Shown: positions 31,217 to 43,104, counted from the stretch's first letter. The stretch: 64,000 nucleotides of DNA from Pleurodeles waltl (GCF_031143425.1 NC_090438.1:777367138-777431137); one strand, 5' to 3'. Translations and numbers: made by a program. The notes: generated from the letters alone by a model not told the origin.

Positions 31217-31402
31217 TAAGTGCTCAATATTGGAGGGGGTTGCAAAATGCGAAGGGGTGATGGTGGAGGTATGTCTATGGCAGAGTCCAGTCTATTGGTG
31301 TCACAGGTGCATTGCCCAAATGGGCATAGGAAGTGGAGCTGGGGCAGTTTGAGGATGGACAGGGTGACAAAGTAGGACAGAAAGATGACAATCAGGGTGG
31401 TC

Positions 31403-32927
31403 TCATTTCTTGGCGGGTGTCTTGGCATCGTTCTCTGTCTTTGCCCTGGATCTCAGGGACCGTTCGCGGGGTGGTTCACCCTCTGCAGGGGGTGGGGTGC
31501 TGGTGTGGTGTTCCTGTGGCGGTGCCTCCTGTCCACTAGCGCCGGTGGAGGTGGTGGGCAGTTCATCGTCCAGGCTAGTGTCAGGGGCCCATTGTTGTTC
31601 CACAGTGTCCCTCCTGGTGTTGAGTACTTCCTTCAGCACCCCTACGATGGTGCCCAGGGTGGAATTGATGGCTCTGAGTTCCTCCCTGAAGCCCAAATAC
31701 TGTTCCTCCTGCAGGCGCTGGGTCTCCTGAAACTTGGCCAGTACCGTTGCCATCGCCTCCTGGGAGTGGTGGTAGGCTTCCATGATGTTGGAGAGAGCCT
31801 AGTAATGTGGGTTCCCTTGGCCTGTCCTCCCTCTGTCGCACAGCAGCCCTCCCAGTTCCCCTGTGTTCCTGTGCCTCTTTCCCCTGAACGGTGTGCACAC
31901 TGCCACTGCCCCCAGGTCCCTGTTGTTGTTGGGGTGGTGGGTTAGCCTGGGTTCCCTGTAGTGGTGGACACACTGCTGATTGACGTGTTCTGGGGACAGA
32001 GGTATGGGCCCGCTGGGTGGGTGCTGTGCTGGTGTTTCCAGAGGGGGAAGCTCTGTAGTGGCCTGTGACTGTGTGATGGGAACTGACTGTCCCGAGGTCC
32101 CCGATGGGCCGGGCTGGTCATCTAGATCCAGTTGAACAGAGCTGCTGTCATCACTGTGGGCCTCTTCTGTTGGTGGTGTGGACATGTCTGGACCCTCTTG
32201 TGCGGTGACGTCGGGTAGGGGTCCTACAAGGGTGAAAAAGCATGAATATTGCATCTGTGTGTGCCAAGGTGTGCAAGGGGTGGTTGACCGTGTACCCCAG
32301 TGCTTGCATTCCTGTGTGGGACCTTGTGTGAGGATGGTTTAGGGGGGTGTATGGGTTTGTGCAGTGGGCATGCTTTGGTGTTGGTTGTCCATGCTTTGTT
32401 GTTGCATGCAGGGCTTGGTGTTGGGATGTGTGGTTTGTGATATTGGGACATTTGTGAGGTGTTGGAGTGATGGGGGTGAGGGTGAGGGTGGGGGTATGTG
32501 ATGGCATGCAGGTTGGGTGGGGGATGTAACAGTTAAGATTTGGCTTACCAGAGTCCATTCCTCCATCTACTCCTGCGAGGCCCTCAGGATGCAGAATTGC
32601 TAAGACCTGCTCCTCCCATGTTGTTAGTTGTGGGGGAGGAGGTGGGGGTCCGCCGCCAGTCCGCTGAACCGCAAGGTGGTGTCTTGAGACCACGGAACGC
32701 ACCTTCCCCTGTAGGTCGTTCCACCTCTTCCTGATGTCATCCCTATTTCTTGGGTGCTGTCCCACTGCGTTGACCCTGTCCACTATTCTTCGCCATAGCT
32801 CCGTCTTCCTAGCAATGGAGGTGTGCTGCACCTGTGATCCGAATAGCTGAGGCTCTACCCGGATGATTTCCTCCACCATGACCCTGAGCTCGTCCTCCGA
32901 GAACCTGGGGTGTCTTTGCCATGCCAT
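31403..32927 (-). pseudogene. Rightward SANT/Myb-like gene of the Harbinger element, two exons
   Basis: Exon 1 (32927-32549, ATG) encodes a trihelix/SANT-like domain (HPRFSEDELRVMVEEIIRVEP, ELWRRIVDRVNAVG, DIRKRWNDLQGKVRSVV) followed by a Pro run. A GTAAGC donor and a TTGTAG acceptor bound a 325-bp intron (32548-32224), and exon 2 (32223-31403) continues in frame with an acidic, Ser/Pro-rich middle and a helical segment (ATVLAKFQETQRLQEEQYLGFREELRAIN), probably for oligomerisation. An in-frame TAG at 31799-31801 cuts exon 2, with the same frame open on both sides. The domain differs in sequence from that of the leftward gene, so these are two distinct genes. Confidence 0.8.
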
Positions 32928-33494
32928 GGGGTGGTGTGGGTAATGTGTGGGGTGGTGTGTGTGGTGATAAATGTGCTGATATGTAGTGGTGTGTTGTGTG
33001 AGGTGCGTGGAAGCTATGGCGGTGATGGTGTTGTGTGCCTGTGGATGCTAGTTTGTTGATGGTGGTGTCTCTCTCTGGCCTTCTCTCTGTGATTCTGGTC
33101 GTAGGGGTTTGTGGGTGATGTGGTTGTGTGTTTTATATAGTATTGGGTGTGTGGGAGTGGTGTGTGTATGTGTATCAGGTGTATGTATTTCGATTTGTCC
33201 AATGTGGCTGTGTTTTGTAGATGTGTGTTTATTTTGAGCGCAGCGGTGTGAACCGCCAATGGAATACCGCGGTTGAAAGACCGCCGCGTGGATTCGTGGG
33301 TCGTGATAGTGTGGGCGTATTTCTGTTGGCGTGACGGTGGAGGTTTTGTTTTCGCCAGTTTATCACTGACCTTTGGTGCAGCGGACTTGTGTGGGTGTCT
33401 GGATTTTGGCGGATTCCGTGCTGTGGTTCATAATAGCTGTGGTGGATTTCCGCAGTGTGTTGGCGGTGTTCTGCACTGCGGTAAACGGCTTTTA
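32928..33494. other. Right subterminal region of the Harbinger element
   Basis: T/G-rich DNA (about 32930-33230) followed by GGCGGT-type motifs repeated in both orientations up to the right terminus, mirroring the left end. It probably includes the promoter of the rightward SANT/Myb-like gene; no precise site can be given. No coding sequence seen. Confidence 0.5.
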
Positions 33495-33520
33495 CCGCCA
33501 ATGTTGTGATGACTGCCTTT

Positions 33521-34210
33521 GTATTTTGCAGTACTGTGTGTGTTTTGTATTGCAAATGTGTGTGTATGACTATTCAAGTGTTTTTAGTTTAAGACAATTC
33601 TGTATGAATGATCCACTTTCAAAACAGTAAAAAGTGGATTGTTCATTTTGGAGATGCAGGTTCAATCACTCCCTGGTACACTAACTGAGATAGGGTATTC
33701 CTAACGGGTGCTTTCTCATCCCGTTTAATAGAATGTTGTGGATTGCTTGCAGGCTGGATCTAAGTATATTATATGATAAGGAGAGTCCTTATCCCAGCCT
33801 ACATGATTGCGATATAATTCTGGGGCTTGTGCAAGTTCCCATTTTGCTACATAAGCTTGTTTGATTTCCTCAGGAACAAGGGCAGAGAAAGAAGGAAGGA
33901 TTAGTACTTCACACTGCGTGGAAGAGTGGACAAACTCTGGGGGCCAATCATCCTCCGCTAAGAGAATATTATAGGATAATGTTAATTTTTTGTCCCAAAA
34001 AATTACACGAATAGTGTATAGAATGTCAACCTCAATTTGAATATCTAGATTTTAGATTTGATCGAGACGGGCAACGTGCCATTCCGTGGTTTCAACCGTG
34101 ACATCTTCATCAGTTGCTTTCACTGCCAGAAACTCCTGGAGAGTCCAATGGACTATGGTGACCTCTTTCGTGCTGTCAAGGAGTCACCGCCCATGTCCCA
34201 TTCAGGAGAA
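33521..34210 (-). pseudogene. pol: Second foamy-like provirus: protease and start of RT
   Basis: The minus strand reads a protease active-site region DSTKEVTIVHW (Asp codon at 34177-34175), then ALVPEE and LYRNHVGWDKDSPYH matching the plus-strand copy. RT follows in another frame (MNNPLF, DHSYRIVL) up to the Harbinger insertion at 33517. Several stops and frame changes are present. The protease motif deviates at the Gly position, as does the other copy (DSA). RT continues at 25074-24687. Confidence 0.75.
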
Positions 34211-34579
34211 GGTTTCTCAGGGCTTGGGGCATGTTTCACGGTTATGGCCGCAACCGTTTTCTTTTGAAACAAGGGTTTGTAGTGAGGTTTTTCCTTCTGA
34301 TTGATCATCACGTCAGATGAGCGTTGAGTCATTTCTCGGTTTCATGTGCTCCTCCTGTCTGTGATCAGACCTTCCTCCTCTCTCATACTTTCTGTCAGAT
34401 GAGTACTGGAAGGAACGAGAAGGACAGGTATCAGTGTCCTGATATCTGTCTGGGGTTTTAATCTTTGTGTGATCACACAAATTATATTTCCACTCAGAGA
34501 TCTTCAGATGGAGCAGAACTTCCTCTAGGTTTAGCCTTTACTTTAGGTTTATTTCTGTCCCATTGTTTTTTAATGAACT

Positions 34580-35616
34580 CTGAGTTCTGTTTGGCAGTTT
34601 CCTTGCTTGTGCTAGGTTCGCCAAGTTGTTATTTAGGTGGTCTGGCCCCCAAATTATTGCAACCAAGTTGAGTAAAAACTTCAGCCATAATGGTCGGCAG
34701 CTCACATTCCCGGTTGGCAGCAGCGACCGCGGTAAACCTCTGACATACAGTCAGTGCGGCAGCTTCGCCTTTGATGTTCAATAGAATCATCTCAGAAATA
34801 TCAGGAACATTTCTCATTAATTTCATACCTAAACCAAGGGCTCGCCCAGCCCCATACTCATCCTGCACTTGCTTCAAAATGTCCGGTAACACCCCCAAAG
34901 ACGGAGTGACATGAGTTAGGGTATAGACAGCTGCAAAGACTGTTCACCATGTGTTAAAGTCCATTATCTGGGGTACCGTTCAATGTGGTAAACACATAGT
35001 TAATATTCTATGTTTATCCTGTGGCCCAGTAAGGGGAAACAGATCCTCAATCTGGTCTATTTTTTTGGCAATCCAAAAGGGAATTTCCTCACGTTCTGTG
35101 AGTATTTTACCCATAACTGCATTGATAATCACACTACAAATTATCGGAGCAGAAGGCAACTGTGGAACACCCACCGCTGCCTCTCTCACAGGAGCAGCCA
35201 TTAAAGTGCGTGTAACAAACTAAGCTCACATTGGTAGAGTTGAACAAGGTTAGTGTATAACTGTTGAAGATCAGCAACAGCCGAGTTACATAAATCAGGA
35301 TAAGGAGTATAATCAACGAAGACTGGCCAAGTGGCCCCTTCATTACTAAGGGGTTCCATGCGTACTGGGGCAAGTACATGTTCTAGAGTGCTTCAGAACC
35401 AGGTGGTGCAATATTAGTGTATCAATGGAAATAATTAGTATGCTCAGCCGGAACGCTGACCCAAGAATAAAAAACTTGCATTCTGTAACCATCATGTGCC
35501 TTAACCGTGAAAATACCATCACCACCCGCATTAGTGAGGCTGTGAAATATGACAGGTTGATGTACAGCCGGCCTGCAGTTTACTGCAATTTGAACCGGTT
35601 GTGGTGGAGCTTCCAT
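34580..35616 (-). pseudogene. gag: Second foamy-like provirus: gag
   Basis: Three minus-strand open stretches match the plus-strand gag in order: 35616-35422 (QPVQIAVNCRPAV, YSWVSVP), 35201-34980 (NAVMGKILTEREEIPFWIAKK, TGPQDKHRILTM) and 34898-34629 (LPDILKQVQDEYGAGRALGLGMKL, NLGARPPK). The gaps hold stops and frame changes. The point where the plus-strand gag carries its MITE is uninterrupted here, at about 34985, so this copy shows the empty site. About 200 bases of leader match 13290-13488 to the right of the start. Confidence 0.82.
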
Positions 35617-36504
35617 CTTAAAGACAGAAGTGGTGACAAAGCAGTGACACCAAAAATGGAATATCCTTTTAAAAGTGTGAGCTCAAATACCCACCTATAT
35701 TAAAACATACTGTGAAGGATAAATTCCACACACCACAGACGTCTCCACTGAAGGAGTGAGCACACTATATATAATAAGGAGTACTACTCGCTCAACGCTA
35801 CTGAAAAATAAGCTCCCTATAACAGTCCATATCAGCCACCATCATATGCTAGAAGTTAACACACTGAAAAGATAGCATCACTACTTATTTAGTCCCAATC
35901 TCAGCAATCATTGGCAATCCAGACTTTTCCCACAATAACAGTTCTCATGATTTACATTTGGTATGTTAGTGGCATACATATACTCTGTGAGCTCTATCAC
36001 AACGGTGCTTCCCTTAACTTTGTTAAGTGCAAATCATTATTTGACTTCAATGGGTGCTACCACTTCCATTTCGGGCAACTGCATCTCTGACTCAGGCAAC
36101 AGAATGTTAAAAGTTTGCACCAAAATGGACTGTGCATTAAATAATTTTAATTTGTTGTGAATGCACTCACATTTATCCCCTATTCTTTTCCCCAAACATC
36201 AAAACTAAGCAGGCTTTTGAAGTGGTGAGGCGAGTGGTGAATGTACACATATATTACTTGATCCTAAAGGGAAAATGTATTAGCACATGACATTTTTTGA
36301 TCTATGATACTGTATGTGCAGTGAATGTGGTTGTGTGCTGTCAAAGCTTCTACATGTATCCATAGTAAGAAGAACAATTATAAAATCCCTTGCAGATGGT
36401 CCCTGAACTTGGTCAGATTAAGCATTCTATACCTAGGCATACAACAAATTTTTGGGGCAGAAGTTTCCAATTAAGTGGTATGTTTCTTATATGGTAATTA
36501 TATG
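35617..36504. other. Leader of the second foamy-like provirus, then unrecognised DNA
   Basis: Up to about 35830 short matches to the leader of the other provirus persist on the minus strand. A 5' LTR should follow to the right, but I could not align 35830-36504 with 12236-13260 by eye. No open frame of note. Confidence 0.4.
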
Positions 36505-37148
36505 ATCTAGATCAGTGGTTTTTAACCTTTTGGCTTCTGTGGACCACAACTTCACCTTTACTGGAATCCATGGACTTCTGTGGATTCATTTGAATCCTGG
36601 GACCTTCACAAAACAATCTACAAAAAATACAGAAACTAGCATCTACTAAACAAATACACAAATTATTAATTATTTTATTTAATTCACAAACACATAAATA
36701 AATAAATAAAAAAATGTAATGGAAAGGTTTGATCTTTTCTAAATTTAATGGAGGCCACTCGTTGTCAGATCTCTGATAGAAAATCAGAACCAACTATACT
36801 GAGGTACAGAAATAGTGTGTCAAAAATATCGATTACAAAAATATGTTTCCCTTTCCCTGTTTGACACAGTACCATCCTCATCAAGTTGCAAAATGACAAA
36901 AGCCATTTACCACTCCAGTCACAGTACTACAGCTTTGGACTGGTAAAATACCACCAGCGACACTCTAGATTTGCTCACTTCAAATGTCTGTTTATTTAGC
37001 AAGGTTTTTAAGCATAGGATCTGCACAGTGCTATCCATGTTGAGCTAGATAGGGACAAAGTATTTTGTCATTTGTATAGCACAATCTTTAATCATAGGAT
37101 TGACACAGTGCCATCGTATATATAATTTAAAATAGTAAATAAATAAAT

Positions 37149-37161
37149 TAAAAAAAAAATA

Positions 37162-37192
<31 letters not shown>

Positions 37193-37194
37193 TA
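37149..37194. repeat. A-rich run and (TA)12 microsatellite
   Basis: An A-rich run (37149-37170) passes into twelve TA units (37171-37194) shortly before the Penelope-like element. Confidence 0.9.
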
Positions 37195-38312
37195 GTTAAA
37201 AATAGTAAATCTTTAATATTTTAACATATAACATCAATATGATATAAATGACATAATATTACATAATATTTAACACTATACATACATCTATACATTATTT
37301 ATTTTATATGAACCTTACATGACTTGATATTATAGATTAACATTGCGTAAATGCTATTCAGTGATGATAAGATGCAAGTTTTAGGATGGTCGCCGTTTTC
37401 TGAATCCACAATACGAGGCATTGTTAGTTTTGTCAGTTTTTTGTTCCATTGATTTTTGTTATTTAAAATGTAATGTCACACTGACACTCTATCCGTGACA
37501 AAGGCTTTTGCCGAAACGCATTGGCGTTTTGTTGATTTCTGAATTAAATTGGATTTTTACACTTCGGGAGTGTTCTGGTCCTCCTTGAATTGAGGGGAGC
37601 ATTTGAAAGAAGGACATTTTGGGCATCTCGGAGCCCGACCAGGACCGCTGTGCTGTTGTGTCCACACTCCGGGAACTGCTTTCTGTTTGAATATAAAACT
37701 TTTCAAGTGCTGAAGCCACTGTAATAACATTGTGCTGAGGTTGGAGTTGGAGTTTTCGTTTGGCGTCTGGTGAGCACAAACAAACTTTGGAGTACTATTT
37801 GCACATTTCTGAACGGTCAGAATGCGCAAGCGTTTAAATGAAAAGCAAACCATTGTGAACGCTTGGTGAACTGCCGCATGGAATAGGTGGTGAGTGCGGA
37901 GCTTAAGAAAGTGCTCCTATATGAAAGCTTCTAAGTACTGTACGGGGCACCGGAGACATATCAATGAGCAGAGCAACATTGTTGATTCTTATTGTGATGT
38001 TATGTTCACAGTGTACGACTCGTGCTCAATATTGAATGGAATATAAGTATAGCTTGTTGAGCTCATTTCCGACATGATTGGATGGTTGCATTGAGTACTA
38101 ATGGCACAATATTGAAAGTGGAAATTTGCCTTTGTACATTATGCTCTAAAGTGACATTTATAGAGCATTTTTGTGAACTGACCAATCAAGATCACGTCTC
38201 TCATTGAAATGATTTACAGGAACAGAGTGGATAATTTATAAGACAGACTGCTTTTATACCCACATCCGTCTTAAGAGTTTGGAGCACAATTGTTCAGAAT
38301 TTATAGAAAGTA

Positions 38313-39244
38313 TTGTTGATTCAGCAATTATGGCTTCTGGTTGGGAAGCCCGACGAAAGGAGAAAATCGAATAAGTTATTTTTTTCCCAAATGGATGAAA
38401 TGCAGCCTATTCAACCTGGTTGTGGTTATATGAGATCTAAAGTGAAACTACAAACATTATACGAAAAATTGGAGAAACTGCATAGAAAAGAACCGTCTAA
38501 GTGGTGGGAGATCGAGTCATTGCAGAAATATATTGAGGTAGAAAGGGTACCTAGAGGTTTGAAAATTTACACTATACCAACATATGAGTATCCAGATCCA
38601 GAAATGCTGGAGGAATGGGCTAAGACCTCTAACCAGAGTTTTTTTTAACATGTTGCGAATATTAATTAAATATGCAGACAAGGATAGAAGCAGAATTTTT
38701 GATGAAATTGAGAAAGTCAGGTCAGATTTGCTAACTATTGTCACGCAGGAAATACTGGATGAATTCACGAAGAATCTAGAGAAGAAGCTTTCCAAATTGG
38801 AGAAGGAGATTACTAATAAGAAAGAGAGAAAATTAATACGTGATTTTAAGGATTATCAAGCAGGTCGTATTTTAATCTTCCAGCGTAAATATGATCAGAT
38901 GTATGATGAAGAAGTGTCCAGAGTGGTTTTAAAGGATCCTGAAGTGACTAATATGCCTCTGGGGGAGCAAGAGGAGAGTGACGTCTCAGATGGCAATCTC
39001 TGATGTATCTGATTCAGTACTGACTAGAGGCTTAACATCGGATAAAGTGGTTCATAGATCCAATTTTTTTAAACAATTTCAGCTTCTAAGCCAGGGACGG
39101 ACAGATCAGCACAAGGAGTCATATCCCCAGAGGGTCAGAGGGAGAGGATCCAATGGAAAAGGAAGAGGAATAGATAAGCCAAGAAGAGGAGATGTAGAAG
39201 ACGGCACAAGATCTTTGGGAGTGGTAACTCGTGCTCGCAAATAA
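38313..39244 (+). pseudogene. Penelope-like element: N-terminal region
   Basis: Open stretches at 38313-38648, 38584-39003 and 38978-39244 lie in different frames and together make a hydrophilic, mostly helical protein (KLQTLYEKLEKLHRKEPSKWWEIE, then LEKKLSKLEKEITNKKERKLIRDFKDYQAGRI, a likely coiled coil) with a basic Arg/Gly tail (RVRGRGSNGKGRGIDKPRRG). Its place before RT fits the N-terminal part of Penelope-like polyproteins. A run of T at 38639-38646 is a likely frameshift site. Confidence 0.6.
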
Positions 39245-39416
39245 ACACCATGAATGTTGTTAACCTTTCCAGCAGAGTATTATCTGCTGTAGAATAGGGA
39301 CTCCTATCTTTGGGCCTTTCTTTCTGCCCAACGGGATGTTTTAACTATGCTCAAACCAGAATTGACACTTTCAAATTTATTAGAAAACTAAAATTGAAAA
39401 ATGGTATCATACTAAG

Positions 39417-41138
39417 GTGAAGTGTAATGTAAAACCACTGGTGGGGCAAGATCACAGTAATTTATGTATCTCTGATATTGAGGTCTTACACACATTTACA
39501 GATTTACATGACGGGACAATTGCCCATGAAGATCCAATTTTGAATCTGGAAAGACTGGGTACATGTTTGGATGACACGTGTCCGAGTACTTTAAACCTAA
39601 ATCCACCTTCTTACCGGCTATTCAATGTGATGCTTTAGATGTTTTTGAATGTGAGATGAATAAACAGTTGAAAAAGATGATGTATAATTTGAGGGATGTG
39701 AAAAATATGAATCTATCTGGGTGCCCTTCAGAATTTAAAGAAAGATCAAACTATTGTCATCAGGCAATCTGATGAAGGGGGCAATGTAGCAGTTCAGGAT
39801 GTTACCAAATATGTTGCTGAAGGAGAGAAACAACTTAGTAATACGAAATGCTATATGAAAGTTGGTTGGGAGGATGTTAAATTGAGGAATAAGGAGTATT
39901 ATGGTATGCTCATCGATTGGAGGGATAAAGGTTTGATGAAATGGGACGAATTTTTATTCCTTAAATGTGATCATCCGAAAATTCCAATATTGTACCTTTT
40001 ACCCAAAATTCATAGAGATAGTGTAAACCTGCCAGGTAGATCTATAGTTTCGGACATTAATTCTCTTCTTGAGAATACATCGAAGTATATTGATTACTTC
40101 CTACACCCCTTTGTTGAGACAGTACCGTTGTATGTAAAGGACACAACACATTTTTTTAAAATCATAGAGGACATTCAATGGGAAGATGATTTTCTATTAT
40201 TGACCTTGGATGTCACTAGCTTATATACCAGCATAGATCATGAGTTGGGTGTAAAAGCTATTAGACATTATTTGAGAGCAAGGTCAATATCATTGCTATT
40301 CCATTCAGAGATGTTGTGTGACATGATAATGTTTTACCTGAAGAACAACCTGTTTATTATTGATAATCAGGTGTATAGACAAGTACAGGGTATGGGTATG
40401 GGTACATGTTTTGCCCCCAGCTATGCAAATTTGTTCATGGGCTGGTGGGAGGAACACGTATCAGAAGCTATGACTGAATTTCATAACAATGTGGTTTTAT
40501 GGTGTCGTTTTATCAATGATATTTTTGTAATTTGGAAGGGTGATGAAAAGTCAGCTTTGGAGTTTGTGCATAATCTGAATAACAATTAATACAATTTGAG
40601 ATTTACTGAACATCTTAGTCCTAGGAATATTGAATTCTTAGATGTTGAAGTCACAGTAACTGACAGACGCTTAATTTCCAAATTGCACAGGAAGAAAACG
40701 GCTGGTAACAGTCTACTTTTTGCACGAAGCGCACATCCTGTTAGTTTAATTCAAAGCATTCCTTACGGTGAGCTGTTAAGAGCTCGTAGCATGTGTAGCA
40801 ATGTGTCAGACTTTGACAGAGAATGTGAAGTGATGTGTGAAAGATTTAAAGAAAGAAGCTGTGGGGTGCAAATCATTAACCAAGCCAGACAGAAAATGGA
40901 GAAAAGGAGTATAGAGGATGTACTATATTGGACAAATAAGGACCAGGAAGAGAGTGGAGAGAATATCAGATTCATTACAACATTCAGTGATCAATCCCAC
41001 AAAGTATGTGGTATTTTGAATAAGATTTGGTATATATTGCAAACCGATCCAGTTCTGATCAATTGCATTAATGAAAGACCGCGAATAACATATAGAAGAA
41101 GCAGATCTCTTAGAGATGATCTCTGTCGTAACACATGA
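39417..41138 (+). pseudogene. Penelope-like reverse transcriptase
   Basis: Visible RT parts: ILYLLPKIHRD (39987-), RSIVSDINSLLENTSKYIDYFL, the palm TLDVTSLYTSIDH (with the first catalytic Asp), GMGMGTCFAPSYANLFMG and the active site FIND at 40509-40520. Penelope RTs have FxDD or YxDD, so one catalytic Asp (codon AAT, 40515-40517) is Asn here. A TAA at 40587-40589 and frame breaks near 39640-39855 interrupt the gene; the last part (PRNIEFLDVEVT to 41138) is open. In life the enzyme copies the element RNA at a nicked target. Confidence 0.88.
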
Positions 41139-41254
41139 GAGAAGTATTAAGAATAACATGGAAGGAAGATTATTTGTTTTGTATGAAATGCAAAGCTTGT
41201 AAAACGAGTAGCAATTGAAGGAAACTGAGAATTCCAGGAAGAAAAGAAGATTTT

Positions 41255-41614
41255 GTCATTAAGGGAAACTTTAATTGTAATACAGTATACTGTGTATACT
41301 GTTTAGTATGCCCTTGTGATAAATTATATATAGGGAGTACGATTCATAGTGCAAAAAAGAGAGTTTTGGAGCATAGACGAGCAATCAAAAATCATGATAA
41401 AAGTTATCCAGTAGCTAGACATTTCTTTGATCAACATTTTGGCAATGAAAATTTGTTAAGGTTTGTAGTTATTGACCAGGTTAAATTAAACAATCGAGGT
41501 GGCAACAGAGAGCGATTATTGAGAATCATGGAATCGAAATATATCATTGATTTTGAAACATTGGACCCTGTGGGGTTGAATTCTAGTGAGGAGCTGAGCA
41601 TCCATTTGGGTTAG
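41255..41614 (+). pseudogene. Penelope-like GIY-YIG endonuclease domain
   Basis: The plus strand reads VYCVYCLVCPCDKLYIGST, the GIY-YIG core variant of Penelope-like elements with Cys pairs just before it. KKRVLEHRRAIKNHDKSYPVARHF (with the conserved Arg and His region) and a C-terminal segment to 41614 follow. The domain nicks DNA to prime reverse transcription. It is out of continuous frame with RT because of stops at 41136-41250. Confidence 0.82.
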
Positions 41615-42249
41615 TTGAGAAATGTATAATGGTTGCATTGATAGTAAGTTGGGGTGGTTGTATAGGGTAGCACTTTTATGTCCAAATTGGTGAGGACTAA
41701 ACTATGCTTAAGATTGGATTTGAGGACGGCTGATTGATGTTGGATTAGCATAAAATGATGTTGGGAGGGTTTTTGATAATGTATTTGCTAGAATATCACA
41801 TTATGCATTATGCCCACTGGGGCAATTGGAGGCGTTTTAATGAAATTATTAACAATCATATAAATAATGAAATTATTAATTATGGATTATGTATTATGAA
41901 TTATGAACTTTGAATTAAGAATGGTGCTAATGTGTAAAATATATAAAATATTTAAATTAGGCCCATAATCAAGCAATATTGTGGTATAAATTATTTATTT
42001 TATATGAACCTTACATGAATTGATATTATAGATTAGTTTTAAGATGGTCGCTGTTTTCGGAATCCACAATACGAGACATTGTTAGTTTTGTCCATTTTTT
42101 GTTTCATTGATTTTTGGTAAATAAAATGTAATGTCACACTGACACTCTATCCGTGACAAAGGCTTTGGCCGAAACGCATTGGAGTTTCGTTGATTTCTGA
42201 ATTAAATTAGATTTTTGCACTTCGGGAGTGTTCTGGTCCTCCTCCCCTC

Positions 42250-42510
42250 CAGTCTGTGCAACATTAAGGAAAGCACTGGACTATGGAAGGATTCAATTTA
42301 CTATACTCACTTCGCTCTGTGCAACAGTAGGGAAAGAGTTGGACTTTGGATGGATTCATGTAGTATTCCCAGATAGGTATGTGCAACATTAGGGAAAGAG
42401 TTGGACCTCATAGTGGTAATATTTACTACTCCCACTCTGGTGTGTTCAGCAATTTGGAGGGGTTAAATTTACTATTCCCACTCCAATTTGTGCAAAGGTA
42501 GACAAAGTAT
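42250..42510. repeat. Diverged ~60-bp tandem repeat
   Basis: Four to five units share TGTGCAACA(T/G)TAGGGAAAG followed by ACTCCCACTC-like ends, spaced about 60 bases apart. They lie directly after the Penelope-like element, in hAT-like sequence. Confidence 0.6.
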
Positions 42511-42589
42511 TTCACTTCAAACATATAACATATTTGAATAATCCTATGAATTTACAGCAAATATAAACCTCCTATGAACACTAATAATT

Positions 42590-43085
42590 AACCAAACAAA
42601 AAATTATATATATGCAAATAAAAACAAACAATTTTATGACTATCACACAATTTCATATTTAATTAGCAATTTAAAAGACAATATTATCAATTTACTACTT
42701 AACTAACTTCCCACACTATACCCCCATAAACCTAGAAGCCCACACTTAAAATATAGCTAAAACAAAGCCTTATAACACAATTAACATAATTAATAATAAA
42801 GTATATGTCTTAATGATTTACTTGTTAATTATTACTCAAATATCTTCCCACCTTATGTCCCTACAAACCCAGCAACCCGCACTTAATATATAACTTAAAA
42901 AGCATAATTATTACATAACTAATAAGCAATTCAATAATTCATAATAAAATAAATATTTGCTTATGAATTACTGCTTAATTTACTTCCCACCATTTACCAC
43001 TCCAAACCAAACAGGCAAACCCTAATACATAACTTAAAAAATATAAATATAATTACACATGTTACATAAATAATAATCAAATAAA
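42590..43085. repeat. AT-rich ~140-bp tandem repeat, left block
   Basis: Three units each contain CTTCCCAC, then CCTACAAACCCAGCAACCC-like and AATATATAACTT-like motifs at about 42707, 42848 and 42982, separated by AT-rich filler. The block continues at 45810-46480 after the LINE, so the LINE landed in the repeat array. Confidence 0.75.
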
Positions 43086-43104
43086 TAATAAATTAATTAA
43101 TTGC

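Larger units (their letters stand above)
25078..33517. mobile_element. Large Harbinger element with transposase and two SANT/Myb-like genes
   Basis: The inverted ends (25078-25100 and 33495-33517, 18 of 23 positions matching) are flanked by TTT on both sides (25075-25077, 33518-33520). It interrupts a foamy-like RT gene, and removing it with one TTT leaves the spacing seen in the intact copy at about 21920-21940, which fixes both ends. It carries a plus-strand transposase in the middle, one SANT/Myb-like gene leftward of it (divergent) and another rightward (convergent), plus tandem repeats. GC-rich subterminal palindromes extend about 500 bp from each end. Each recognised gene holds at least one break, so this copy is probably no longer autonomous. 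Confidence 0.88.
37294..42242 (+). mobile_element. Penelope-like element with direct terminal repeats
   Basis: About 290 bases at the left (37294-37584) and about 250 at the right (41990-42242) are direct copies of each other, sharing a core around ATCCGTGACAAAGGCTTT and the end GTTCTGGTCCTCC. They are the pseudo-LTRs of a Penelope-like element. Between them on the plus strand are an N-terminal ORF, a Penelope-type RT and a GIY-YIG endonuclease, in that order. Stops and frame changes show it is inactive. The right repeat lacks about 40 bases present in the left one. Confidence 0.85.

Noticed and set aside
35830..36504. 5' LTR of the second foamy-like provirus
   Set aside because: Expected here, but no convincing alignment with 12236-13260 could be made by eye.
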